In this document: piece after piece, positions 50,463 through 60,061 of the stretch
Numbering within the stretch: the first letter of the stretch is position 1
Layout of the letters: every line of letters starts with the position of its first letter
Source of the DNA: DASUBN01 sp964584665
GTDB taxonomy: Bacteria > Pseudomonadota > Gammaproteobacteria > Natronospirales > REEB76
Reading direction: 5' to 3'
NCBI GenBank assembly: GCA_964584665.1
Contig: CAZPAO010000008.1
Coordinates: 27,347 to 91,346 of the forward strand
DNA: 64,000 nt
Translations under genes and position numbers: made by a program
The notes under the pieces: generated by a model
What the model saw: only the letters and a program-made list of their open reading frames with translations
Database searches by the model: none
Told to the model about the DNA's origin: nothing

Positions 50463-53400
50463 TTACTGCACCTGCTGCCAGGAGAGACGGCCGCCGCTGG
50501 AACCGGCGCTCTCCACGGTCATGCCGATGGCGCCGGTGCTGCCCGAGTAGTACTTGTACTCCAGCGAACCGGCCGAGATGATGCCGGGCGTCTTGATGAT
50601 GCCGACGTTGGACTGCTTGCCGCTCACTGGCACAGTCACCGTGGTGGCGGCATGGGTGACGGGGTCGGTATAGGTCACGGTCACGTAGTCGTTGCTGTTG
50701 ACCTTGCCGTCGCCGTTGATGTCATAGGGCGAGACGGACAGGCGTGCACCGGTGCCGATGTCCAACTCCATCAGCCAGGAGATGCCGCCGTACTGGCAGG
50801 CCGTGCCCTGGGGGATGACGGTGGTGAAGATGACGCGACCGTTGTCCAGCACCGCGTCGCTCACCACGCGCTCGCCCTGGGCGCTCGGGTAGTCGAGGTT
50901 GATGTACCAGCCTTGCGAACCGCTGGTCAGCGGGTTGCTGCTGGTGACGCGCAAGTTGGTGCCGTTCACCGTGGTCTCGGTGAGTATGGTCTGTTGCACC
51001 AGGTTGGCCTTCAGGACCTGGTCCACGGCGAGATTGGCCCTGTCGTCGATGAGGCCATAGAAGGCCATCACAGGCGGCGTGGAGGGCACTGCATTGTCGC
51101 CGGTCAGGAAGTAGGTGCCGGTGCCGAACATAACCATCACCTGGCCGGTGCTGTTCAGACCCACCTGGGGGCGATCGGTGATGGGTTGCACGTTGCCGCT
51201 GGCGTCCGTGGCGGTGAACAGGGGTTTCGGCGTGGTGCCGCTGGCCGCGTAGATGAAGTACTTCCAGTTGGAGGGGGTCGCACTGCTGACATCCAGTTTC
51301 CACACATTACCCTGGAGGTCACCCGCGTAGATGGCGTCGGTGACACGGTCACCGGAGTAGTCCACCGGATTCGGGCCTGACATGCCGTTGTTGGCGCTTG
51401 AGGATCCCACGCCGGTGTCGAACTTGGTGACCACCTTGGTGCGGATGTTGTAGAGATACATCACGGCATGTTGGTTCGGGCTGTTATAGCCGTTGCCGAA
51501 GATCACGTACCAATCCCCGTCATGCATGCGGGCGATGGTGGGCTGGCCGATGGTGTAGCCCATGTCATTGTCACTCTTCATGGCGCCGTCGTAATCCCAC
51601 AGGATGCTGCTGCTGGTTATGGCCGAGGGATTGCTCACGTCCATCAGGAAGATCTCGCGGCCACCGGCACCGGTAGTGCCTGCCAGCAGCGTCTTCCAGG
51701 TGCTGGAGACATAGGCATCAACGGACTGGGGCGAGCCGTCCACATAGAACTGGTGGGTGTAGAGCGGATCAGTGAGGGCACTCAGGTTGCCATAGATGCC
51801 GCGCGGCACATAGGCGAAGAGTTCCACGCCGGTGTTGGCGTCGAAGGCATGCAGCATGCCGTCGTTGCCGCCCACCACCAGGGCCTGGGTACGGGTGGCC
51901 TTGTTATTCACGAATGTGGTGTAGCTGGAGCCTTCGGCGCCGGGCAGATTATTGAATCCGAAGTTCTGGGTACCGACGAACAGCGGGTTGGAGTTCACGA
52001 TGTCGCCCAGCAGGGACGCGCGGTTGCGGTATACGCCACCGGACTGGCTCTGCTCCTTGCTCTGATCGCCGCGCAGGTAGGCCACGCGGTCCGTGCCCTT
52101 GTTGTCGGTGGTGCCGCTGATGTTCTTGTCCAGCGCCGCTTTCTCGGCGGTGTTGAGGGTGGCGTAGGTGAAGTCGATGCCGGCACCGGCACCGGAGCTG
52201 GCGGTGTCATCCCAGCTGATGATGTTGCGGCTGCCGGGCGCCGGCAGCTTGTTGGTGGCCTGCCACTGCACGGCGCCGATGCTGCCGTCAGAGTTGATCT
52301 TGTAGGCCAGCACCTCGCCGGACCAGTCGCCGCTGTTGAACTGTGCCTGGTAGATGAAGGTGTTGGAGTCAAGTCGCGTGGAGTTCACGGCGATGGCAGA
52401 GGAGGAGCCGACCCGGCCGGTGATGCGCGAGACGATGGTGTTGAACGCCGCCGCCATGTCCTGGGGACTGTCCGCCGAGAAGAACTGGCCACGGCCGTTC
52501 AGGGCGGCGTGCCACAAGTCATAGACGTTGTTGGCGGAGTCGCTGCTGACCGCCGGCCAGGTCACGTGACCGGTGACCATGTCGCCGTAGCCGCCGGTGA
52601 ACGTGTTGCCGGTCCACTTGGGGCTCGTCAGGGTGCTGGTCATGCCGAGGCCCACCGTGAAGGTGTTCATGTGGGGCCAGGAGGCCGGGTCGTTCTGGGG
52701 GTTCCAGTAGGGGATCAGGCTCGCGGTGCCGCCGACGCTGTCGGTCACCGTGACGTTCTTGTTGTAGGGCATGTACTGCAGAGCCGCGGTGGTGCCGAGG
52801 TCGCTGCGCAGGTTGGTCTTCCAGTAGTAGAAGGCGATGTCCGCCAGGCTGTTAGAGGAGCTGTCGAAGTAAGGCTTGATGCTGGTGGTGTAGCTGGTGC
52901 CATCGGGCAGGGTCACCGCGGTCTTGTCGGCGTTGCCGAAGCTGCTGATGCTGTCGCTGTTCCACAGGCCGTCCGTCATCAGCACCGTATAGTTCGGCCG
53001 GCACACATACTCCGTGCCGTCCGTCACCTGCGGCTGCGCCGCGTAGGGGCTGTGGACGCCACTGGTCTTGTAATACTCGCCGGCGGTCTGCAGCGCGGTG
53101 CGCAGCGGCGTGGAGACGTCCGCCGGAAAGCGGGACAGCCAGTTGAAGAAGTCGCTGCGGTGGGTGCCGCTGAACTGGGCGATGCGGTTGTCGTACTGGG
53201 TGCTGTTCCAGCCGGTGCAGCCGGTGGAGGCGAAGGCGGTGCAGGAACCCAGGTTGATCCAGCCCACGCGCATGCTGGTGGCCAGTTGGGCGAAGGAGCG
53301 GTCCGCGGAACTCACGGTGGTGAGGTTGCGGGTGCGGTAGAAGGAATACCAGTTGGCGAAGTTCTGGCGTTCGTCGGTGCTGCCGGGGCCGGAGGTGCTG

Positions 53401-54665
53401 CTCACCACCACCTGGGTGTAGCAGCGGGAGTCCGTGGTCACGGCGGTGCAGCCGGTGTTGGAGGCGTTGTAGGTGTAGTAATACGCCGCCACGCCGCCCA
53501 TGTTGTTGGCGCAGCTCACGGAGCTGGTGGTGCTGGTGCCGGTGAAGGTGCCATCGCAGTCGTTGGTGGTCTGGCTGGTGCTGCTGGGATCGTAGGACAC
53601 CGTCGCCTTGTAGTTCGTGGAGAGGTTCACGTTGCCGCGAGTGGTGTCGAAGCCGTTGATGTACGCGGTGGTGAAGCTGGTGCTGTAGAGGGTGCCGTCC
53701 GCCTTGAAGGGCGCCGAGTAGGTGATGGTGGGGTCATAGGCCAGCGGGTTGTAGGCCGCGGCCTTGAACATCACGGACTGCTCACCCTGCACGCTCTTGG
53801 AAACGTAGTTCTGGCAGGTGCTCGTGCTACCACTACCCAGCTGAGTCCAGCCGCTGGGGCAGGTATAACTGGGGACGCTCTGGCCGCAGGTGGTGCTGGT
53901 GGGAGGATTGACGGTGCCCGTGCTGGAGCCGGTCCGGGTGTAACCCGATGGGCAGGAATAGTTGTAAGTCGGCTGTTGACATTTGGTGCTGCTGGGCGGG
54001 GTGCTGGTGGTGCCGGTGCTGGAACCGACCAGGGTGAAACCCGTGGAGCAGGAATAAGTGTAAGCCGGGTTCGTGCAGGTGTAGCCGCTCGCGGTGCTGC
54101 TGGCTCCGCTGGTGGGACTGGAAGGATTCAGCGTGAAACCCGAGACGCAGGCATAGTTGTACTGTTGCTGGGTGCAATGGTCGCCCGAGGGCGCCGAAGG
54201 GGTGCTGCTGCTGGTGGTGTTGGTGCCAATCCAGCCGCTGCTCTCGGTGTATCCCGAGGGGCAGCTAAAGGTCCAGTTATGGGAGTGTCCGCTGACGACG
54301 ACCGCGGCGCTGAGGACGCTGCCGGTGGTTATGGTGACAGCGTGGGTGGTGCTGTTGTTGGTGACCGTGACCGTACCGGTGTTGGGGGTGCCGCTAGTGA
54401 CGATGACCGTGGTGTTGACGGTGGTGGTGCCGGCGGTGACCGGGATCGTATCGGACACGATCAGCGAGGTGCTGTCGTCCAGGGAATCGGGCACGAAGGC
54501 CGAGGCCATGGAGCCGGAGTCGTCGATGATCACGAGGATATTCGGCGGCACCGCGGTGGTGACGAACAGGGGCTGCGTCGAGATGGACAGGGTCGCCAGG
54601 GCCGGCAGGCTGAACGCGAAGCTCAGCAGGGCGGTGGCGAGCAGGGTGAGTTTGCGGTTCTTCAT
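50463..54665 (-). CDS. pilY1: PilY1, type IV pilus tip-associated adhesin/assembly factor
   Basis: A 1400-residue secreted protein with a signal peptide (cleavage near ALA). The N-terminus carries a von Willebrand A-like metal site, DSGSM (49-53). Five tandem Cys-containing modules (about residues 128-288) follow, then a long region with VWA-like helices, and a C-terminal PilY1/PilC beta-propeller (AFDANTGVELFAYVPRGIYGNLSAL; GGREIFLMDVSNP). An EF-hand/dockerin-like DINGDGKVNSND near 1316 is a probable Ca2+ site. It supports pilus extension and adhesion. It sits between pilX and pilE. Confidence 0.94.
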   Translation of the reverse strand: MKNRKLTLLATALLSFAFSLPALATLSISTQPLFVTTAVPPNILVIIDDSGSMASAFVPDSLDDSTSLIVSDTIPVTAGTTTVNTTVIVTSGTPNTGTVTVTNNSTTHAVTITTGSVLSAAVVVSGHSHNWTFSCPSGYTESSGWIGTNTTSSSTPSAPSGDHCTQQQYNYACVSGFTLNPSSPTSGASSTASGYTCTNPAYTYSCSTGFTLVGSSTGTTSTPPSSTKCQQPTYNYSCPSGYTRTGSSTGTVNPPTSTTCGQSVPSYTCPSGWTQLGSGSTSTCQNYVSKSVQGEQSVMFKAAAYNPLAYDPTITYSAPFKADGTLYSTSFTTAYINGFDTTRGNVNLSTNYKATVSYDPSSTSQTTNDCDGTFTGTSTTSSVSCANNMGGVAAYYYTYNASNTGCTAVTTDSRCYTQVVVSSTSGPGSTDERQNFANWYSFYRTRNLTTVSSADRSFAQLATSMRVGWINLGSCTAFASTGCTGWNSTQYDNRIAQFSGTHRSDFFNWLSRFPADVSTPLRTALQTAGEYYKTSGVHSPYAAQPQVTDGTEYVCRPNYTVLMTDGLWNSDSISSFGNADKTAVTLPDGTSYTTSIKPYFDSSSNSLADIAFYYWKTNLRSDLGTTAALQYMPYNKNVTVTDSVGGTASLIPYWNPQNDPASWPHMNTFTVGLGMTSTLTSPKWTGNTFTGGYGDMVTGHVTWPAVSSDSANNVYDLWHAALNGRGQFFSADSPQDMAAAFNTIVSRITGRVGSSSAIAVNSTRLDSNTFIYQAQFNSGDWSGEVLAYKINSDGSIGAVQWQATNKLPAPGSRNIISWDDTASSGAGAGIDFTYATLNTAEKAALDKNISGTTDNKGTDRVAYLRGDQSKEQSQSGGVYRNRASLLGDIVNSNPLFVGTQNFGFNNLPGAEGSSYTTFVNNKATRTQALVVGGNDGMLHAFDANTGVELFAYVPRGIYGNLSALTDPLYTHQFYVDGSPQSVDAYVSSTWKTLLAGTTGAGGREIFLMDVSNPSAITSSSILWDYDGAMKSDNDMGYTIGQPTIARMHDGDWYVIFGNGYNSPNQHAVMYLYNIRTKVVTKFDTGVGSSSANNGMSGPNPVDYSGDRVTDAIYAGDLQGNVWKLDVSSATPSNWKYFIYAASGTTPKPLFTATDASGNVQPITDRPQVGLNSTGQVMVMFGTGTYFLTGDNAVPSTPPVMAFYGLIDDRANLAVDQVLKANLVQQTILTETTVNGTNLRVTSSNPLTSGSQGWYINLDYPSAQGERVVSDAVLDNGRVIFTTVIPQGTACQYGGISWLMELDIGTGARLSVSPYDINGDGKVNSNDYVTVTYTDPVTHAATTVTVPVSGKQSNVGIIKTPGIISAGSLEYKYYSGSTGAIGMTVESAGSSGGRLSWQQVQ

Positions 54666-54698
54666 GACACTGTCTCCTCGATGATCCGGTTCGCGCTC

Positions 54699-55238
54699 TC
54701 AGCGCATGTAGATGCTCTGCAGCACTACGGAGGTATTCGTCGTCAGACCATAGCTATGGGCATAGACGTAGTAGATGAGCTTGCTGGTCTCGGGCGCATC
54801 CGTGGACAGGCTGCTGCCTGCTGCGTTTCCGGTATAGGTGGTGAGCACCACCAGGTACCGCGGCGTCGCCACGGGGACGCCGGCTGAGCCGAAGGCGCCT
54901 TCATAGCCGAGAGTCGCCGTGGTGTCGTCCCACAGGCCCGGGGTCTGCCAATCCCCGGTCCAGGTCGAAGCGGTGTAGGCGCCGGCCGTGTTGAGGGCGA
55001 AGTTGGGTAGACCCGCTGAGTTCAGCAGGCTCTCGCCGTCACGCAATGCGGCCTCGGCGCCCTGGATCGCCACCGCGGTGTCGTGCTGGTTGGTGGTGAG
55101 GCGTTGCTCGATGGTGGTGCTGCGGGTGGCGGCCAGGCCGATCAGGGTCAGCACCAGCAACATCAGCAGGGACACCACCAGCACCACGCCGCGTTGGCGG
55201 CGGGCCCGGGACAGGGACGCGATGGGCAGGGTATTCAT
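54699..55238 (-). CDS. pilX: PilX, type IV pilus minor pilin-associated protein
   Basis: A 179-residue protein with the PilX N-terminus: RRQRGVVLVVSLLMLLVLTLIGLAATRSTTIEQRLTTNQHD, a hydrophobic helix lacking the classical G-FTLIE cleavage motif, as is usual for PilX. The C-terminal half is beta-rich. It joins the minor-pilin complex that primes pilus assembly. Its ATG overlaps the pilW stop by four bases (ATGA). An internal MNTLPIASLSR start fits the spacing. Confidence 0.9.
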   Translation of the reverse strand: MNTLPIASLSRARRQRGVVLVVSLLMLLVLTLIGLAATRSTTIEQRLTTNQHDTAVAIQGAEAALRDGESLLNSAGLPNFALNTAGAYTASTWTGDWQTPGLWDDTTATLGYEGAFGSAGVPVATPRYLVVLTTYTGNAAGSSLSTDAPETSKLIYYVYAHSYGLTTNTSVVLQSIYMR

Positions 55239-56422
55239 GGCAGTCCGTTTCTCACGGTGAAGGTCTGGACGAAGTAGCGACGCAGGCGCCGATCCTTGGA
55301 AAGGGTCAGGGTCATGCCGTCGGAGTTGGCATTGGCCACCGGGTCCGAGGCCAGCATGTAGTACACCGGTGCGGCGGTGCGCACCTGGTCGGTGGAGTTG
55401 TCGTCGCTGCGGGCCACCAGCGCTATACGCACCGAGACCACCAGGGACCAGTCGGTGACGGTGTCGGCGGTCTGGAAGTCGTAGGGCACGGCATTGGCAC
55501 CGGCGGTGGAGCCGGTGGCGGTGGCGATGCCGTAGACCACCTGCATGTTCTCGATGCCCGACACCAGTTCCTGCGTAGCCAAGGCGCCGGCGGTGCTCAA
55601 GCTCGCCTGGAACAGCGCGGGGCCGCCGTCCACACCCTTGCCGATGTAGTAGGCATAAGCCTGATAGGTGCCCACGTTGCCGTTGGCGCCCGTGGTCGCG
55701 TAGTGGCTGCTCAATGCGTTGTAGGCGATGGTGCCCGAGCCTGCGTTCACCCCCGTGACCTTGAATATGTTGATCTGGGGCGAGGAGCCGCCAAACCCGC
55801 CGCAGTTGCTCACTATGGCGTAGGTGCCGTTGGCGAAATAACTGGTGTCGTTGACGCCATGGTCGCTGGTGTTGACGTAGAGGTTGGTATTGTCGTCGTA
55901 GACGCCGACCAAGGCCGGCGGGTTGTTCTGCATCTCCTCCGCGATGAAGATGTCGCTCCCCTTGAGGGCGGTGCTCTTGATCGCGTTATAGAGGGTGGTG
56001 CTGCCGCCCACATTGAGGGCGGGGCTCCACAGGGACGCGTTCTGGGGCGGCGTGGTCAGATCCGAGGTGCTCGGGGTGAAACTGCCCCCGACGCCGGTGC
56101 CGGTGTATTCGAAGCCATAGACCGGGCCATTGAAGGCGAAGACCGGATCCGTAGCGAGGCCGCCGGTGAGGTTGTTGCTGGCGCCCTTGGGCACGTAGTA
56201 GCAGCCCATGTAGCCCGCCATGCGGAGCTTGGGATCCATGAAGCCGAAGGCGAAGCGGCCATGCTCCTGCACGGCGCCCAGGGCGTTGTTGACGTTGTAG
56301 GTGTTCTTGCTGGTGATGTAGACCGAGATCACGCCCGCGGTGAGGATGAGGCCCAGCACCAGGGCCACCATCAACTCAATCAGAGAGAAGCCGGTCTGTC
56401 GGTTCATGGCGCGCATGCTCAC
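55235..56422 (-). CDS. pilW: PilW, type IV pilus minor pilin
   Basis: A 395-residue minor pilin with the prepilin motif NRQTG followed by FSLIELMVALVLGLILTAGVISVYITS. The C-terminal half has the PilW head with GIENMQVVYG and TDWSLVVSVRIALVARSDD, both conserved in the PilW family. It overlaps pilV and pilX by four bases each (ATGA), giving a tightly coupled set. Confidence 0.93.
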   Translation of the reverse strand: MSMRAMNRQTGFSLIELMVALVLGLILTAGVISVYITSKNTYNVNNALGAVQEHGRFAFGFMDPKLRMAGYMGCYYVPKGASNNLTGGLATDPVFAFNGPVYGFEYTGTGVGGSFTPSTSDLTTPPQNASLWSPALNVGGSTTLYNAIKSTALKGSDIFIAEEMQNNPPALVGVYDDNTNLYVNTSDHGVNDTSYFANGTYAIVSNCGGFGGSSPQINIFKVTGVNAGSGTIAYNALSSHYATTGANGNVGTYQAYAYYIGKGVDGGPALFQASLSTAGALATQELVSGIENMQVVYGIATATGSTAGANAVPYDFQTADTVTDWSLVVSVRIALVARSDDNSTDQVRTAAPVYYMLASDPVANANSDGMTLTLSKDRRLRRYFVQTFTVRNGLP

Positions 56423-56952
56423 AGGCCCGAGACGATGGTGTAAGTGGTAGTGACCGCAGCAGGGGCGGCTGTACGGCTCTGCAGCGACTGCGCCGCCCGC
56501 TGGTCATTCCAGCGGATGCTGATGGTCACCTGGGTCAGCTGGGCCACGGCCACCGTGGCGATCTTGCCCTGCGCCGTGGTCCCGCTGGCAAACGCGGGCA
56601 GGGTGTTGGCGATGTTGGACTTCCAGTCGGCGATGTCGAACTGCGCGATCTGCGCCGGCGTGCAGGTATGACCGCTGCCCATGCAGGCCACCGTGGCGAC
56701 GGTGCTGCTGAAGTTGGTGTCGTAGCTGCCGATCTCCACAGCGCCGCGATTGGCACGCATGCGGTCCAGCATGGTCTGGGCCAGCATGCTGGCCTGGGTC
56801 TGCATGTACGAGCTGTCCTTGCTCTTGAGGGAGATGCTCACCATGGCGGCGATGCCGAGCAGGCCCACCGAGAGGATCACCAGGGCGATGAGGACTTCGA
56901 TGAGGCTGAAGCCGCGTGCATGTTGTCTTGATGTGCCGATCTTCATGGTCAT
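56419..56952 (-). CDS. pilV: PilV, type IV pilus minor pilin
   Basis: A 177-residue minor pilin. The leader ends QHARG, and the mature N-terminus is FSLIEVLIALVILSVGLLGIAAM, a PilV pattern. A downstream QTQASMLAQTMLDRMRANR segment is also characteristic of PilV. It starts four bases after the fimT stop and overlaps pilW. Confidence 0.93.
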   Translation of the reverse strand: MTMKIGTSRQHARGFSLIEVLIALVILSVGLLGIAAMVSISLKSKDSSYMQTQASMLAQTMLDRMRANRGAVEIGSYDTNFSSTVATVACMGSGHTCTPAQIAQFDIADWKSNIANTLPAFASGTTAQGKIATVAVAQLTQVTISIRWNDQRAAQSLQSRTAAPAAVTTTYTIVSGL

Positions 56953-56956
56953 GGCC

Positions 56957-57493
56957 TCAACATGAGCCGATGGCGGTGCTGTCGATCTTGTAGCCGACCG
57001 TGGGGGAGACGCGTGCCTCTCCGACCTGGCTGAGATAGATGGAGCGGCCGAAGGTCTTGCCGCGCGAGTCGCACAGCGTGAAATAGATGTTGGTGCCGGC
57101 GGTGGGGATGCCGGAACCCTTGGTGAACGTGATCTTCTTGACAGAGGCGTCGTTGGTCAGGGTGTTGTTGCCGGCGAGGGCGGTCTGCACGCGCAACACC
57201 GTGACGATGGCGCCGCTGCTGTCGGTGGTGGCCACCAGCCAGCCATTGGCCCAGTTGCCCGCGCTGCTGCAGCTGCTGTTGTCGGTGGTGGTGCAGACGA
57301 CCACATTCCCGGTGCTCGCCACCGCCTGGGAGCGGGCATAGAGCAGGGCGCCCAGGAGATCGTTGGCCTGGGTCACCAAGCGGCCGTTCTGGATACTGGT
57401 CTTGAAGCTCGGGACGGCGGCGCTTACCAGCACCGCCACCACGGTCATGGTCACCAGCGCCTCGATGAGCGTGAAGCCGGACATGCGTTTCAT
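56957..57493 (-). CDS. fimT: FimT/GspH-type pseudopilin
   Basis: About 178 residues from MKRMSG, with the prepilin site before FTLIEALVTMTVVAVLVSAAVPSF and a GspH-like head (NDLLGALLYARSQAVASTGNVVVC...). It is the first gene of the pilus operon fimT-pilV-pilW-pilX-pilY1-pilE. A longer in-frame start at 57604 lacks a leader pattern and is rejected. FimT-like proteins have been linked to DNA uptake by pili in some gammaproteobacteria; here this is only a possibility. Confidence 0.9.
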   Translation of the reverse strand: MKRMSGFTLIEALVTMTVVAVLVSAAVPSFKTSIQNGRLVTQANDLLGALLYARSQAVASTGNVVVCTTTDNSSCSSAGNWANGWLVATTDSSGAIVTVLRVQTALAGNNTLTNDASVKKITFTKGSGIPTAGTNIYFTLCDSRGKTFGRSIYLSQVGEARVSPTVGYKIDSTAIGSC

Positions 57494-57616
57494 GCGCAAA
57501 ATATTAGGGTGTTCACCTGGGGATTGCGACGCCGGCGCGACCAGCGCCTGGAAAGGGGCGACGGACGGCGGGGCCTTGTGGCATAAGGGTTTGCGCTGCC
57601 CCATGTGGGGCCGATG

Positions 57617-57634
57617 GACACTAATATAGGTGTC
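57617..57634. promoter_or_regulatory. AT-rich inverted repeat in the fimT/amidohydrolase divergent gap
   Basis: GACAC and GTGTC flank TAATATAG; on the minus strand it reads CCTATATTAG, on the plus strand TAATAT. It lies in the 155-base gap between the divergent fimT and amidohydrolase genes, 15 bases before the latter's start, and could be a -10 or a small operator. No clear -35 supports either strand. Confidence 0.3.
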
Positions 57635-57648
57635 GGAGGGTCCCGCCC

Positions 57649-58953
57649 ATGTCCAAATATTGCTCAGGTCTCCTGGCCTGTCTCCTGGCTGTCCTGGCCC
57701 CCTCCTTGGGAGCTGAGCCCGCAGCCTCGGGGGTCATCTACCTGCTGCGTCCCGCAGCCGTATTCACCCCCGACGATGGCCGTAACCACCCCGGCTGGCT
57801 GGTGCGGGTGGAAGGGCAACGCATCACCGCCGTGGGTCCCGCCGGTGAGGTCCCGACCCCCAACGGTACCCAGGTGGTGGACCTGCCAGGCATGACGCTG
57901 TTGCCCGGGCTAATGGATATCCACTCCCATCTCTTCCTGCACCCCTACGACGAGACCCTCTGGAACGACCAAGTGCTGAAGGAGCCGGAGGCCTACCGCA
58001 CCATCGAAGCGGTGAAGCATGCTGATGCCACGCTCATGGCCGGTTTCACCAGCTTGCGTGACCTCGGCACGGAGGGCGCCGGTTATGCTGACCTCTCCCT
58101 GAAGCGCGCCATCGGTGAAGGCCTGGTCCCGGGTCCGCGCCTGTGGGTCGCCACCCGCGCCATCGTGGCCAGCGGTTGCTACGGTCCTGGCCCCCGCGGT
58201 TTCCGTGACGACCTCGTGTTGCCCCAGGGCGCCGAGGCGGTGAGCGGTATACCCGAGATACTCGCGGCAGTGCGTGAGCAGGCGGGCCATGGCGCCGATT
58301 GGATCAAGGTCTATGCGGACTACCGCTGCGGTCCCGATGGCAGCACTGTGCCCACGTTCACTCAGGACGAACTGGATGCGCTGGTGGAAGCGGCCCACTC
58401 CCTGGGGAGGCCCGTCTCCGCTCACGCCACCACCGCCGAGGGCATGCGCCGCGCGACGCTGGCGGGTGTGGACACCATCGAGCACGGCTATGGCGGCACT
58501 GCGGAGGTGTTCAAGCTCATGGCCGCGCACCATGTGGCGTATCTGCCCACGCTCACGGCGGAGGAGGCTTACTCCCAATACTTCCAGGGTTATGTGCCGG
58601 GCAAGACACCGCCCAGCCAAGGCATGCAGGATGCGCATCAGGCTCTGCAGCTGGCGTTGAAAGCCGGCATCACCGTGGGTTGCGGCAGCGACGTGGGCGT
58701 CTACGCTCACGGGACCAACTACCGTGAACTCGAGTGGCTGGTGAAGGACGGCATGACCCCCGTCCAGGCGCTGCAGGCGGCCACTGCGGTGGACGCCAAG
58801 ATCCTCGGCCGCGACAAGGATCTCGGCCATATTGTCGCCGGTGCCCTCGCGGATTTGGTGGCGGTGCCCGGTGATCCGACCGCCGACATCACCGTGCTGG
58901 AGCGCGTGGCCTTCGTGATGAAGGACGGCATCATCTATAAGCGCCCTCGATGA
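57649..58953 (+). CDS. Secreted amidohydrolase-family hydrolase
   Basis: A 434-residue metal-dependent hydrolase of the amidohydrolase superfamily, imidazolonepropionase/prolidase-like, with a signal peptide (MSKYCSGLLACLLAVLAPSLGAEP). The metal ligands are visible: HSH in MDIHSHLFLH, the probable carboxylated Lys in DWIKVYADY, His in SAHATTAEG, His in DTIEHGYGG, and Asp in GCGSDVGVYAHGT. It probably acts in the periplasm on an amide, perhaps a dipeptide. GGAGG lies nine bases before the ATG. Its stop overlaps the next gene by four bases. Confidence 0.85.
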   Translation: MSKYCSGLLACLLAVLAPSLGAEPAASGVIYLLRPAAVFTPDDGRNHPGWLVRVEGQRITAVGPAGEVPTPNGTQVVDLPGMTLLPGLMDIHSHLFLHPYDETLWNDQVLKEPEAYRTIEAVKHADATLMAGFTSLRDLGTEGAGYADLSLKRAIGEGLVPGPRLWVATRAIVASGCYGPGPRGFRDDLVLPQGAEAVSGIPEILAAVREQAGHGADWIKVYADYRCGPDGSTVPTFTQDELDALVEAAHSLGRPVSAHATTAEGMRRATLAGVDTIEHGYGGTAEVFKLMAAHHVAYLPTLTAEEAYSQYFQGYVPGKTPPSQGMQDAHQALQLALKAGITVGCGSDVGVYAHGTNYRELEWLVKDGMTPVQALQAATAVDAKILGRDKDLGHIVAGALADLVAVPGDPTADITVLERVAFVMKDGIIYKRPR

Positions 58954-60056
58954 GCGGTCCCGGTTACTCGCTGCGCAGCGACTACCTGCTGTGGGCGCTG
59001 CTGGGGCTCTTGTTGCTCCTGAGCGTAGTGCATCCTGCGGGCATCGTTAGCTATCCGCGCCTGGTGGACTGGCCCACTATCGCGACCATGGCAGGCTTGT
59101 TGCTGCTCACGGCGGGCATCGAGGCCAGCGGTTTCCTGCACCGCTCCGCATGGCGTATCGCCGGACTCATCCACGACGAGCGCAGCCTAGCCCTGTTCCT
59201 GGTGGGCACGTCCGCGCTGTGCGCGGCGCTGCTCACCAACGACATCGCGCTCTTCATCGTGGTGCCTCTCACCCTCAGCCTGGGGGAATACGCGGCGCTG
59301 CCCTTGCGCCGCCTCATCATCTTCGAGGCCTTGGCGGTGAACGCGGGTTCCATGTTCACCCCCATCGGCAATCCCCAGAACATCTTCCTCTGGCAGTCTT
59401 CCGGCGCGCATTTCCTGGAGTTCATGTGGGCGATGGCACTGCCGACAGCGGTGGCGGCGCTCTGCCTGCTCGGCTTCACTCTGATGGCGTTCCGTCCGCG
59501 CCCACTGGAGCTGCATGGTCTGGCGGGTCCCCTGGCGGTACGCTGGCCCCTGTTCGTGATGGCGGCGTCGCTGTTCGTGCCTTTCATCGTCTGCGCTGAC
59601 CTGCGCCATGCGGAGTGGGCGCTCCTGGCGGTGATGCTGGTCTTCCTGGCGGTATCACGGCAGGTGTTCCGCCGGCTCGATTGGCCGCTCTTATCGGTGT
59701 TCGTACTGATGTTCGTGGATCTGAGAGTCGTGGCGGGCCTGCCGGCCGTTGCGCGCGCGCTGGATGCGGTGGACCTCCGCCATCCCCTGAGCCTGTATCT
59801 CACGGGCGCGGGACTCTCCCAGTTCATCAGCAACGTGCCGGCCACCATCCTGCTCTCCAGCTATTCCGGGGACTGGCGGAGCCTGGCCTGGGGTGTGGAC
59901 ATGGGCGGCTTCGGCCTGGGGGTAGGCTCCCTCGCGAACATCATCGCTCTCCGGTTGGGCCGCCAGCCGGGCAGCTTCGCGGCTTTCCATGCCTGGTCGG
60001 TGCCTTTCCTGCTGCTGTCAGGCGGCCTCACGGGGCTGTGGCTGCTGGTAAAATAG
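58950..60056 (+). CDS. SLC13/ArsB-NhaD-like anion permease
   Basis: A 368-residue polytopic inner-membrane protein of the ion-transporter superfamily. It contains the hairpin signature NAGSMFTPIGNPQNIFLW, like SLC13/citrate transporters and ArsB, and LLTNDIALFIVVPLTL, the first of the paired substrate motifs; LYLTGAGLSQFISNVPATILLSSYSGDW is the second. Substrate (a dicarboxylate, sulfate or other anion) unknown. It overlaps the amidohydrolase gene (ATGA) and is followed closely by metX. Confidence 0.82.
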   Translation: MSGPGYSLRSDYLLWALLGLLLLLSVVHPAGIVSYPRLVDWPTIATMAGLLLLTAGIEASGFLHRSAWRIAGLIHDERSLALFLVGTSALCAALLTNDIALFIVVPLTLSLGEYAALPLRRLIIFEALAVNAGSMFTPIGNPQNIFLWQSSGAHFLEFMWAMALPTAVAALCLLGFTLMAFRPRPLELHGLAGPLAVRWPLFVMAASLFVPFIVCADLRHAEWALLAVMLVFLAVSRQVFRRLDWPLLSVFVLMFVDLRVVAGLPAVARALDAVDLRHPLSLYLTGAGLSQFISNVPATILLSSYSGDWRSLAWGVDMGGFGLGVGSLANIIALRLGRQPGSFAAFHAWSVPFLLLSGGLTGLWLLVK

Positions 60057-60061
60057 CGGCC

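Noticed and set aside
51468..54887. Plus-strand open frame of more than 1100 codons opposite pilY1
   Set aside because: Gly/Ala/Val/Arg-rich with no domain, and pilY1 on the other strand has clear motifs and a signal peptide. The long frame reflects codon bias.
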